From NCBI RefSeq assembly GCF_022919175.1, contig NZ_CP095043.1, positions 2,108,001 through 2,172,000 of the forward strand: a stretch of 64,000 nucleotides of DNA. Direction: 5' to 3'. Below the pieces are notes generated by a model, which ran no database searches, was not told where the DNA came from, and worked only from the letters and a program-made list of their open reading frames with translations. The DNA is from Leucobacter rhizosphaerae. GTDB taxonomy: Bacteria > Actinomycetota > Actinomycetes > Actinomycetales > Microbacteriaceae. A program made the translations under genes and the position numbers. Of this stretch, positions 19,501 to 26,617 are shown piece by piece (position 1 is the first letter of the stretch; each line of letters begins with the position of its first letter).

Positions 19501-19527
19501 CGGCACCGTCGCAGCCGCGGCGTATAG
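13528..19527 (+). CDS. Giant cell-wall-anchored protein: vWA domain plus SpaA-like and DUF11-like repeats
   Basis: 1999 residues. A basic signal peptide with a hydrophobic core lies at about 22-55. Residues 63-150 are a Pro/Thr/Glu-rich stalk. A von Willebrand A domain spans about 315-510 with a complete MIDAS: D325-S327-S329, T399 and D423. About eight prealbumin/SpaA-like modules start near 512, 645, 752, 872, 979, 1079, 1183 and 1290, each roughly 100 residues, many opening TLTLxK and closing TCTITNT. Three DUF11-type modules follow at about 1389, 1511 and 1655. The C-terminus is a Pro-rich spacer, LVTTG at 1960-1964, a membrane segment and a basic tail, a sortase-type anchor. This is the layout of pilus-tip or host/surface adhesins. 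The start has no strong ribosome site. Confidence 0.88.
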   Translation: MRGNTVGSAGEHFGARSGRRRRTGRRAFGLAALVLTPALAFGMTFTDLGTIVAAQAVDEPATIAPTPPSDVQVAQETPAPPTETPPAEEPTEVTPTPAPPVEEPTPAEEPTEPPTETPAEPPVEPEEPATDPTAKPAPDAKDATEELVTPLSIPAPTDTTAVITVKVGGIRTTVTQVSNLAGVTLQLYNGGSGGPDPSPRPEPWATCVSDADGDCSFTIPDTQRRSGSTPAGVNRDARFWIKQAGVPNGYFMNATLATGENPSSATYQFRTGEDLQAGNTYSSQADFMYATGNSSNNASGGIWQQSRTNPVFTDRCGIRVAMIVDLSGSVSPYISQLRTAAKGFVDALTGTPSSMALFTFASGAPAGGGSNLDVTGIATPAGATTVKNRIDTYTASGGTNWDRGIFQAAASAAQFDVAIVLTDGNPTLYAGGEGPGDRTRFREVENGIFSANALKAKNTKVIAFGVGDGVSGSPANLRAISGTTAGVDYYQSADYAAAGATLRQLALGNCAGSVSVVKQVVPSTNTGENISGAVPASGWGFTAATATPGVTPATQSGSTDGTGAVNFPLTYTAGTSSAAVNIAEAQQPGYSIVTQAGKRAVCKIVGSGAAVTVTNDPGNPNGFSVDAPAAAPVTCTVYNRPPLPQASITVNKTWVVNGTTYTDGDQPIGIGAQLQLGGTDQAWGTPRDGLTVGSSLQVSEQMRFVGRDLCTLTSQGITAKDGQPFEAALPFTAPIDATHTYTVTNVVTCTAELTLVKQVQNGDADPTSWTLDAVAPGGALPGPNGTTGTPSATAPVTPGVSYPLAESGGDPRYLQSIGLNGNPQSPSTGSWACVQLDAQGQVVPGFSDGLNGAVIVPLGFKVRCTAVNRTATLTLAKEVVNDHGGTRVPSDWDLTATPTGEFPAGLEPETVTGDADGRSFSVRPGTPYALTETALAGYTLGSLKCDTGPGGSLVDATTVTVPALGHTTCVFVNEDQGATLTLVKVVEQGSSGATTPASAWTLTASGPNDTVTGAGNSPEVTNQSVDAGTYALSESATPGGYTASDWSCTGASESDGASVTLVPGSNATCTITNTAVKPTLTLQKDVENAHGGSRSATEFPLTASGPTTVSGISGTPEVTTVAVPIGAYTLSETNPDPLGYAFDELTCTNRGTPLGTDLEDPTATLTLGDAVVCTYTNVDRPATLTLIKDVDAGESGSTREPADWTLTADPDGIEGQDPVSGNGTGVESEGGVEAVTVFAGDYTLSEEGPAGFDAGDWVCEGGVVDDDRVTVPNGGNVICTITNTAVSPRLTLIKVVDNGTTGGDSTPADWALTGEGPTPITGYTGDPSITDAPVQVGTYDLSEVGTDVGYTEGPWVCVGGVQMNEFITLAEGDDVTCTITNTAVESSWTISKHSTPASGSTVLPGELIEYTLTATHTGGVQPVDVVITDDLSDVLDDAELEGTPSATVGTAALTGTTLEWTMDTFSGTATATYTVRVDEDAYNATLHNVVTPPKGSTCEGDCETTHSTPGWRLTKSSDPVSGSVVDPSSTVEYTLHALNTSGATVSGATAIDDLSDVLDDAVLLQPLPAGLTYDPEAQELRWDIPTLAPGDPEATISYSVIVNADAYGKVIANVVTPGTPGGECPVTTPDLLEPTRSAIEIDDDCDTTVRVRDVNLAIAKSHAPIPEGAVDSGKDEVIDYTLLVSNIGVDAATEVTVTDTLPAGLSYVEGTLVAPAGWTAEFVDGVFTATFPGPFAAGDTAEFTFDALVGTLSRPSDAEPFPAIENTACVSEGEPDTDPSDNCATDTTPVKSIAVTADAVCIADTPYASYTVTPFNVSADPWIALIWWTPAAYADRDPSISADDTAALLADGASQVDRIEMPVGWTSGTPIEGQILWPGAEVDAAGNPIAWPGWTQRADGTWVLDPDAPFYDLRAEAVMEIRINPSSDSQLVYPPATPNCNPAPPENPPHPTPAPTPRGLVTTGSELAPLVATGIGLLALGAALGIVALRRRHRRSRGV

Positions 19528-19569
19528 CTCGGGATCGGTGCGCTGGGGGTCGGAGACGGCCCCCAGCGC

Positions 19570-19575
19570 TACGAT
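19570..19575 (+). promoter_or_regulatory. Minus-10 element, probable leaderless promoter of the LssY-domain gene
   Basis: TACGAT ends 6 bases before the ATG at 19582, with no ribosome site between, so the mRNA probably begins at the start codon. Confidence 0.55.
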
Positions 19576-19581
19576 GTCCCC

Positions 19582-20505
19582 ATGAGCCCCGAGCCCCCGG
19601 TCACCGTCGCCGCTCCCCCGCGGCGTCACATCTCGCTCACGGCCGTGTTCGACGAGTTCTTCTTCATCTACGCCGGTGTCGCCGCCATCTGGCTCTCCTG
19701 GCTCGTGTTCACGCAGAGCTTCCAATTCGGCTGGTTCGGGATCCTGTTCTTCGTGGTGTTCTGGGTGATCCTCGCGTACCTGGTGCTCCCCCGGCTGCAC
19801 CGGATCCTCACGACCATCTACGTGCCCGACTACTTCATCGGCCGTGCGCGCACCAGCGACGGCCTGCTCGGCGACCCCATCAACCTCGCGGTGCTCGGCC
19901 CCGAAGCGCAGCTGCACGCGGCGATGCAGCGGGCGGGCTGGACGCGGGCGGACGACGTGAACCTGCGCTCCTCCTGGGGCATCATCGTCTCCACGCTCAC
20001 GCGGCGAAGCTACGATGAGGCGCCGGTGAGTCCACTGTTCCTGTTCGGGACCATGCAGGACTTCGCGTACCAGCAGGAGGTCGAGGGCAACCCCGCGAAG
20101 CGCCACCACGTGCGGTTCTGGCGCACCCCCGACGGCTGGCTGCTGCCCGGAGGCGCGCGCGTCGACTGGCTCGCCGCCGGCACGTTCGACCGAGCCGTCG
20201 GGCTGTCGCTGTTCACGCTCCAGATCACGCACAAGATCGACGCCGACACCGACGTCGAGCGCGATCACGTGGTGCGCACGGTCGTGGAAGGCGACCCGAA
20301 TGTGGCGGTGCAGACGCTCGTGGACTTTTCGACCGGCTACCACTCCCGCAACGGCGGCGGCGACTCGATCCGCACGGACGGTGCGCTGCCGATCCTCGAC
20401 GTGAACCGGGTCGAGGTCACCGGAGCAGATGTGGGCGAGGTCGAGGGGCACGGTGTCGATGTGGACGGCGTCGAGCCGCGCCTCCGGGAGGTCGATCGTG
20501 ACTGA
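19582..20505 (+). CDS. LssY C-terminal domain membrane protein
   Basis: 307 residues. Two hydrophobic segments (about 27-45 and 48-68) precede a soluble region with the LssY_C pattern: DPINLAVLGPEAQLHAAMQRAGWTRADD, SPLFLFGTMQDFAYQQEV, HHVRFWR and a late ADTDVERDHVVRTV. LssY-type domains also occur attached to PAP2 phosphatases and DedA proteins, but this copy has neither, and the domain has no proven activity. The stop overlaps the next membrane protein gene by 8 bases, so both are one operon. It follows the giant surface protein by 54 bases but has its own promoter-like element. Confidence 0.8.
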   Translation: MSPEPPVTVAAPPRRHISLTAVFDEFFFIYAGVAAIWLSWLVFTQSFQFGWFGILFFVVFWVILAYLVLPRLHRILTTIYVPDYFIGRARTSDGLLGDPINLAVLGPEAQLHAAMQRAGWTRADDVNLRSSWGIIVSTLTRRSYDEAPVSPLFLFGTMQDFAYQQEVEGNPAKRHHVRFWRTPDGWLLPGGARVDWLAAGTFDRAVGLSLFTLQITHKIDADTDVERDHVVRTVVEGDPNVAVQTLVDFSTGYHSRNGGGDSIRTDGALPILDVNRVEVTGADVGEVEGHGVDVDGVEPRLREVDRD

Positions 20506-21019
20506 CGCCGACGGCAAACGCGCCGCCATCGAACCCGCGGAGGCGCTCTTCGGGCGCGATCCCGTGGTCGCCGCGGACGCCCCACGACCCGGGCCGATCA
20601 TCGGCGGCACCGTGCTCGTCCTGCTCCGCGCGGTGGCCGCCGTGCTGTGGTCCGTCGCACTCGCAGCGGAGTGGGACAGCACGATCGAGAGCCTGGATCT
20701 TCCGTCCGGGACGGGCGACCTGCACATCGTGCTGTGGATCCTGCTCGGGTTCCTCGGGGTGTGGACCCTGCTCCTGCTCGTCCTCGCGCTGCTGCTCTGG
20801 CGCGGCAGCAACCTCGCGCGACTGCTGGTGATGGTGTGGACCACGCTCAGCATCACCGCGGCGGCGATCGGCTACTTCACGCTGGGCGAGGAGATCACGT
20901 TCCGCACGACACTGCTGACGCTCGCGCTCGATATCCTGGTGCTGCTCGCGCTGTCGAGCCGGGACGCGCGGATCTGGGCGCGACGACCGCGGCTGGGCCG
21001 CAGGTCGCGACGCGGGTAG
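20498..21019 (+). CDS. Uncharacterised four-helix membrane protein
   Basis: 173 residues with an acidic, Ala/Pro-rich cytoplasmic N-terminus (about 1-35), four hydrophobic segments (about 38-58, 75-103, 108-126 and 134-150) and an Arg-rich tail. No family recognised. The start is the GTG at 20498, because GGGAGG sits 6 bases upstream; it overlaps the end of the LssY-domain gene by 8 bases, so the pair is translationally coupled. The hydrophobicity pattern resembles small DoxX-like or DUF-type membrane proteins, but no signature motif supports any of them. Confidence 0.7.
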   Translation: MTDADGKRAAIEPAEALFGRDPVVAADAPRPGPIIGGTVLVLLRAVAAVLWSVALAAEWDSTIESLDLPSGTGDLHIVLWILLGFLGVWTLLLLVLALLLWRGSNLARLLVMVWTTLSITAAAIGYFTLGEEITFRTTLLTLALDILVLLALSSRDARIWARRPRLGRRSRRG

Positions 21020-21058
21020 GTCGCTGAGCCGGTCGAGGCGTCGACCGCTCCCCCGTGG

Positions 21059-21346
21059 CTAGTGCCAGGTGGTGTCGTCGGGCTGCTGCAGGTCCTTGCG
21101 CGCCTCGAGATCCTCCTGGCTCGGCTTGCCGCCGAGGCCGACGAGGGCGACCATCATGATCGAGACGATGAAGGCGATCCCGAGGGCCACGGCCGCAAGC
21201 ACGAGGTCGCGGGTGGCCATGAGCACCACGAGCCCGGAGAAGATCGCGAGGACCGCGGCGAAGCCGACCAGTTCGAGCGGTCGCAGACGGTCCCGGCGTG
21301 ACGGGGTCACGGGTTCCTGGCGTGCGGGCTCGGGCGACTGGGTCAT
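21059..21346 (-). CDS. Small two-helix membrane protein, function unknown
   Basis: 95 residues. Hydrophilic, Arg/Pro-rich first 25 residues, two hydrophobic segments (about 26-46 and 49-71), and a charged C-terminal tail (KPSQEDLEARKDLQQPDDTTWH). No family recognised with confidence. It converges on the four-helix membrane protein gene, with 39 bases between stops. It shares strand and direction with the next upstream gene (21404-21988), 57 bases away, and the two may be cotranscribed. Confidence 0.65.
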   Translation of the reverse strand: MTQSPEPARQEPVTPSRRDRLRPLELVGFAAVLAIFSGLVVLMATRDLVLAAVALGIAFIVSIMMVALVGLGGKPSQEDLEARKDLQQPDDTTWH

Positions 21347-21403
21347 CGTGTGCTTTCTACGGGACTGTGGTGGAGGTGCGTCAGCACCGGCGGTGGGCCT
21401 GGC

Positions 21404-21988
21404 TTAGGCCTGCGAGGGGGCGGCTTCGGCGCGCGCGATGTCGGAGGATCCCCGCGCGGAGTCGAAGGCGGAGATGCCGAGGAAGACCGCGGCGACGACG
21501 GCGTAGGCGCCGAAGAAGCCCAGGATCGCGACCTGGTCTTCGCGGACGAGGAGGACGAGGAGCGCGAGCAGCACCCCGAGGGCGCCGAGCAGCGTGGCGT
21601 CCTGACGTGTGCCGGGACGCATGGTCATGCCGAGGAACTCGAGGAGAGCGCTGACGAGCGCCCACGCGGCGATGACGACGGCGAAGCCGATGACCGAGCC
21701 GGTCAGCGGGACCACGACCGCGGCGACGACCGCGGCGATCCCGAGGAGGAGCGGGACGGGGTTGCCGCCCACGGCCCGCAGCGACACCCACTCGATGAGG
21801 TGCGCGATGCCCAGGGCTCCGAGTGCTCCGGCGGCCACCGCGGTGTCGAAGCCGAGTTGCTCGTGCATGGTCGCGGAGAACGCGATCACAATGCCGGCGA
21901 TGAAGAGTACGCCGACCCGGATGAGCCGGACGGGGCGCGACGGCAGTGCGTTCACGGGACGCGACGCAGTCGTATCCTCTGCTGCCAT
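21404..21988 (-). CDS. Multi-helix membrane protein, possibly HdeD/DUF308-like
   Basis: 194 residues with about six hydrophobic segments starting near residue 22. Short loops and paired helices separated by small charged turns (HLIEWVSLR, MRPGTRQD) resemble the HdeD/DUF308 six-helix fold, but no decisive motif is present. A ribosome site (AAAGGGG) lies 4 bases before the ATG. The C-terminus is an Ala/Ser-rich soluble tail. It is the upstream member of a likely two-gene unit with the 95-residue membrane protein. The 149-base gap upstream holds the three-unit repeat next to dnaB. Confidence 0.65.
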   Translation of the reverse strand: MAAEDTTASRPVNALPSRPVRLIRVGVLFIAGIVIAFSATMHEQLGFDTAVAAGALGALGIAHLIEWVSLRAVGGNPVPLLLGIAAVVAAVVVPLTGSVIGFAVVIAAWALVSALLEFLGMTMRPGTRQDATLLGALGVLLALLVLLVREDQVAILGFFGAYAVVAAVFLGISAFDSARGSSDIARAEAAPSQA

Positions 21989-22048
21989 GACGCCCCTTTC
22001 GTGAACTCACACCAGTCTACCGTGCCCGTGTCCGTGAACCGTCCGGGA

Positions 22049-22136
22049 GGCGTATCATCGCTCGCGGGATGCGAATGGTCGCCTCACCGCTCGCGGATGC
22101 GAATAGGCGCATCTACGCTCGCGGGATGCGAATAGG
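22049..22136. repeat. Three-unit imperfect tandem repeat just downstream of dnaB
   Basis: Three copies of a roughly 29-base unit run head to tail. The cores are CGCTCGCGGGATGCGAAT at 22059, CGCTCGCGGATGCGAAT at 22088 and CGCTCGCGGGATGCGAAT at 22116, each followed by G or AG and a variable spacer. The array abuts the dnaB stop (22138) and fills most of the 149-base gap to the next gene. Too few and too similar in spacing to be a CRISPR; no flanking mobile gene was seen. Confidence 0.7.
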
Positions 22137-22137
22137 T

Positions 22138-23514
<1,377 letters not shown>

Positions 23515-23911
23515 TCGGTCACTCCTTCTGATTGGGGCAGGCGGTTACGCATCGATCAGATACCAGACCCCGGACATTCACGGTATGGGCACCCGCGGCG
23601 ACCGGCAAATGTCCGCATTCGCACCCTGTGGATAACTACGTGTATAACTTCGCCGTTTTCGCCACATGTTTTCCACACCCCTGGGGACAGCCTGTGGAGA
23701 GATGTCGAATCGCAGCCTATTTAGGCTCTCTGATCAGGCATTTAGAGTTTCAACACCTGCAAAGTTATTCAAGTCTCAGGTAAAGCTTGAGTCTTTTGCC
23801 ACTCGGCGACATGTGGACAACTACCGTCTCCCAGAGGCCGTGTCAAGCGACACGGCGGACGAATCCGACCCCGTTCGTTCACCCGACGTTTTCCGGGCCG
23901 CCCACCCCCGG
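23515..23911. promoter_or_regulatory. dnaB upstream region with a cluster of DnaA-box-like sites
   Basis: This AT-richer gap contains a perfect DnaA box TGTGGATAA (23627-23635) and near matches TTTTCCACA (23669-23677), TGTGGAGAG (23693-23701) and TGTGGACAA (23812-23820). Only dnaB, on the reverse strand, starts here; the rplI operon terminates at the other end. I see no gene in it. DnaA control of dnaB is the simplest reading. Confidence 0.6.
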
Positions 23912-23959
23912 AAAAACGCCAGCGGGGCGACGACTCCATCGGAATCGTCGCCCCGCTGG
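23912..23959 (-). terminator. Intrinsic terminator of the rpsF-ssb-rpsR-rplI operon
   Basis: A near-perfect hairpin (stem CAGCGGGGCGACGA at 23920-23933 against TCGTCGCCCCGCTG at 23945-23958) starts 19 bases after the rplI stop. On the reverse strand it is followed by GCGTTTTTC, a five-base U-run, the clearest intrinsic terminator in the window. Confidence 0.9.
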
Positions 23960-23977
23960 GCGCTCGAACGCGCGTGG

Positions 23978-24427
23978 TTAGCGCTGCGAGATGACCTGCA
24001 GCGTCACCACTGCATCGACGCCCTCGTGCAGGTGCACGGTCGCCTGGTACTCGCCGGTGGTCTTGATCGACGGCAGCGTGATCTTGCGCTTGTCGATCTC
24101 GCCGAGGCCGGCCTCGGCAACCGCGTCGGCCACGGCCGCGGGCTTGATCGAGCCGAAGAGGCGCCCGCCGGTGCCGGTCTTCGCCTGCAAGCGGACCTTG
24201 TTCTCCTGGAGCTTCGCCTTCAGCGCCTGCGCGTCCTCGACGGACGCCAGCGCACGGGCGTCGCGAGCCGCACGCAGCTGCGCGACCTGGGCCTCGCCAC
24301 CGCGGGTCCAGTGCACCCCGAAGCCCTGGGGCACGAGGTAGTTGCGTGCGTAGCCGGTCTTGACGTCGACGACGTCACCAGCGGAACCGAGGCCCTGGAC
24401 CTCATGAGTAAGAATGACCTTAGACAT
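23978..24427 (-). CDS. rplI: 50S ribosomal protein L9
   Basis: 149 residues with the L9 N-terminal domain ([35 protein letters not shown]), the long connecting helix (about 45-80) and the C-terminal domain ([16 protein letters not shown] through the [11 protein letters not shown] end). It binds 23S rRNA at the base of the L1 stalk. It is the last gene of the rpsF-ssb-rpsR-rplI operon, 13 bases after rpsR, and is followed directly by a strong terminator. Confidence 0.98.
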   Translation of the reverse strand: MSKVILTHEVQGLGSAGDVVDVKTGYARNYLVPQGFGVHWTRGGEAQVAQLRAARDARALASVEDAQALKAKLQENKVRLQAKTGTGGRLFGSIKPAAVADAVAEAGLGEIDKRKITLPSIKTTGEYQATVHLHEGVDAVVTLQVISQR

Positions 24428-24440
24428 GTTTCTCTACTCC

Positions 24441-24701
24441 TCAGCGGCCGGAGCCGGCGTAGGGGAGGAGAGCCATCTCGCGGGCGTTCTTCACGGCCTT
24501 CGCGATCAGACGCTGCTCCTGGACGGACACACCGGTGATACGGCGGGCGCGGATCTTTCCGCGCTCAGAGATGAACTTGCGCAGCGTCGCGACATCTTTG
24601 TAATCGATGACGCCGACGGTCTGCTTCTTCGCGGGTGCGACAACCTTTGCGTTCTTGCCGCGGCCCGGCTTGCGGGCTGCGCCGCTGGACTTGCCTGCCA
24701 T
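24441..24701 (-). CDS. rpsR: 30S ribosomal protein S18
   Basis: 86 residues, of which the first 25 are a Lys/Gly-rich extension. The S18 core follows: [27 protein letters not shown] and [19 protein letters not shown]. It has no CxxC zinc-ribbon, so it is the zinc-independent form. S18 forms a heterodimer with S6, encoded two genes upstream. It lies 50 bases after ssb in the four-gene operon. Confidence 0.97.
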   Translation of the reverse strand: MAGKSSGAARKPGRGKNAKVVAPAKKQTVGVIDYKDVATLRKFISERGKIRARRITGVSVQEQRLIAKAVKNAREMALLPYAGSGR

Positions 24702-24751
24702 TTTCTGGACTCTTTTCGTGAATGATGCTCGGTGTGACCGAGGAAACTGCG

Positions 24752-25294
24752 TTAGAAGGGTTGCTCGTCGTCGAAGCCGCCGCCGAAGCCGCCGCCGGAG
24801 TCACCCTGGCCTGAATTGGCCCAGGGGCTGTCCTGCTGCTGCGCTGCGGGCTTGCCCCAGCTGCTCTGGCCTGCGGGCTGTCCGCCGCCGGAAGCGCCGG
24901 CGTTGCCGAAGCCGCCGACCTGGCCGCGGGACTGACCACGAGTGATCTGCGCGGTGGCGAAACGAAGAGACGGACCGATCTCCTCGACCTCGAGGTCGAG
25001 GGAGGTGCGCTGCTGTCCCTGATTGTCGGTGTAGCTGCGCTGGGTGAGCCGGCCCTGAACGATCACGCGCGTGCCCTTGGTGAGGCTCGCGGCGATGTTG
25101 TCGGCGTACTCGCCGTAGGCGCGGCACCCGAGCCACAGAGCTTCACCGTCAGACCAGTCGCCCGACTGACGGTCGCGCACGCGCGGCGTCGAGGCGATGC
25201 GGAAGGTCACCCAGGACTTTCCCGCCTGGCTGACGCGAGGCTCGGGGTCGGCAACCAGGTTGCCGACCACCGTGATCAGCGGCTCGCCGGCCAT
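24752..25294 (-). CDS. ssb: Single-stranded DNA-binding protein
   Basis: 180 residues. An OB-fold at about 1-110 ([29 protein letters not shown], then [31 protein letters not shown]) is followed by a Gly/Gln/Ser-rich linker and the acidic tip DDEQPF that binds partner proteins. It protects single strands in replication and repair. It lies 3 bases after rpsF and is cotranscribed with ribosomal protein genes, the usual bacterial arrangement. Confidence 0.97.
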   Translation of the reverse strand: MAGEPLITVVGNLVADPEPRVSQAGKSWVTFRIASTPRVRDRQSGDWSDGEALWLGCRAYGEYADNIAASLTKGTRVIVQGRLTQRSYTDNQGQQRTSLDLEVEEIGPSLRFATAQITRGQSRGQVGGFGNAGASGGGQPAGQSSWGKPAAQQQDSPWANSGQGDSGGGFGGGFDDEQPF

Positions 25295-25297
25295 GAG

Positions 25298-25660
25298 CTA
25301 CGCGCCCTGCTTCGCGGCAGCGCGTGCGGCCTTGGCCTGGTCGCGCTTCGCCTGGGCGGCGCGCTGTGCGAGCAGCTCGTCGGCGCGGAGCACCTTCGTG
25401 CGCAGCACGGCCTCGGACAGGCCCAGCTGGCGGTCGAGCTCGACGGTGGCCTCGTGGGACGCGGTGAAGTTCACCACGACGTAGATGCCCTCGGTCTGCT
25501 TGTTGATCTCGTAGGCGAGACGGCGCTTGCCCCAGATATCGGTGCTCTCGACCTGGCCACCCGCAGTGCGGATGACGCCGAGGAACTTCTCGATGCTGGG
25601 GGCCACGGTGCGCTCGTCGATACCGGGATCGAGGATCACCATAAGTTCGTACGGATGCAT
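25298..25660 (-). CDS. rpsF: 30S ribosomal protein S6
   Basis: 120 residues: [19 protein letters not shown], then [23 protein letters not shown], and an Ala/Lys-rich tail. The ATG at 25660 is chosen because the conserved HPYE start lies there and GGAGG is 10 bases upstream; the frame is open further without homology. First gene of rpsF-ssb-rpsR-rplI. The 5' leader contains a compact hairpin that may be part of S6:S18 autoregulation. Confidence 0.97.
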   Translation of the reverse strand: MHPYELMVILDPGIDERTVAPSIEKFLGVIRTAGGQVESTDIWGKRRLAYEINKQTEGIYVVVNFTASHEATVELDRQLGLSEAVLRTKVLRADELLAQRAAQAKRDQAKAARAAAKQGA

Positions 25661-25689
25661 TACTGACCCACCTCCTTCGGACTTCACGG

Positions 25690-25706
25690 CCACAGGATTT
25701 CTGTGG
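25690..25706 (-). promoter_or_regulatory. rpsF leader hairpin, candidate S6:S18-type regulatory element
   Basis: CCACAG and CTGTGG pair around a five-base loop, followed on the transcript by CCG, 30 bases before the rpsF start. S6:S18-binding leaders with an exposed CCG are known in several bacterial phyla; the match here is suggestive only. A TAGTAT minus-10-like hexamer lies upstream at 25773-25778. Confidence 0.4.
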
Positions 25707-25813
25707 CAGGAGGGTGTTTGTGCAACGTGCCGGCTCGCAACGCAGAACGCACTGCGGGCAGACAACCTGTCCATACTAGCACTTCGCCGCGGGGATCGCG
25801 CCCCGCAGTCCTG

Positions 25814-26617
25814 CTATCCCGCGAGGTCGGCCGGGGGAGCGACGTGGCGGAACGCCTCGATCCGATCGATCGGCTGCCGCTGCCCGCCGACGTGGACGAT
25901 CTCGGCCCCGTCGACCGCGAGCTGCGTGCCGTGCGCACGAAGCGCAGCGACCTTGCGGTCGAGCCACGGCGCCACGTCGTGACGCTCGATGGCGTCGACC
26001 TCGGCACCGGCCTCGTCGTCCGTCGCCGGTGCGATGGCCCAGAAGGGGATCCCCAGACCCTGGGCGACCGCGCGCGCCAATCGGTGCGCGAAGACGTGAT
26101 CGGGGTGGCCGTACCCTCCCGCATCGTCGTAGCTCACGATCGCGCCGGCACCGGCCGCGTCGGCAGCCGCCAGCAGATCGTTGAGCGCCTCGACGGCGGG
26201 CACCCGCGTCAGAGCGTCGTCACTCGCCTCGGTGGCAGCCGTCGCCCGACCGTCGTCCCCCCACGTCATCCCGGAATCCTCGTAGATGGCCGGGGGGAGT
26301 CCCTCCGCGCGCGCGGGCGGCGCACCGAGGAACGCGTGCCGCTCGATCCCGAGCATGCCGAGCGCGGTGCGCAGTTCGTTCTGCCGGGCCACGGCGAGAC
26401 CGTGCGCGGCGACGAGCGCCTCCAGCGGCCCGGACACCACCTCGCCCTGCTCGCCGCGGGTGAGGGTCACGAGCAGGGGCTCGAGCCCGGCCTCGGCAAG
26501 ACCCGCGAGCGTCCCCCCGGTCGTGATGGTCTCGTCATCCGGGTGCGCGTGCACGAACATCACGCGCGGCACGCCGTGGAACCACTCGGCGGGGTTCGCA
26601 TGCAGTGTCTCAGTCAT
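25814..26617 (-). CDS. PIG-L/MshB-type N-acetylglucosaminyl deacetylase
   Basis: 267 residues. The zinc motif AHPDDE is at 24-29 (H25, D28) and the third ligand is in GGYGHPDH, followed by AHRLARAV. This is the LmbE/PIG-L family as in MshB and Mca. MshB deacetylates GlcNAc-Ins in mycothiol synthesis; Mca cleaves mycothiol conjugates. The gene is shorter than typical MshB (about 300 residues) and lacks other mycothiol genes nearby, so the exact substrate is open. It overlaps the end of cca by 8 bases and is cotranscribed with it. Confidence 0.82.
   Translation of the reverse strand: MTETLHANPAEWFHGVPRVMFVHAHPDDETITTGGTLAGLAEAGLEPLLVTLTRGEQGEVVSGPLEALVAAHGLAVARQNELRTALGMLGIERHAFLGAPPARAEGLPPAIYEDSGMTWGDDGRATAATEASDDALTRVPAVEALNDLLAAADAAGAGAIVSYDDAGGYGHPDHVFAHRLARAVAQGLGIPFWAIAPATDDEAGAEVDAIERHDVAPWLDRKVAALRAHGTQLAVDGAEIVHVGGQRQPIDRIEAFRHVAPPADLAG

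Noticed and set aside
14944..20856. A 1970-codon open frame on the reverse strand opposite the giant surface protein
   Set aside because: It is rich in Arg, Gly, Asp and Val without domain signatures, as expected when a high-GC gene is read antisense. The forward frame has a signal peptide, MIDAS motif, repeats and an anchor.
22049..22136. Possible CRISPR array
   Set aside because: Only three units, spacers of about 8-9 bases, repeats not palindromic and no cas gene nearby.
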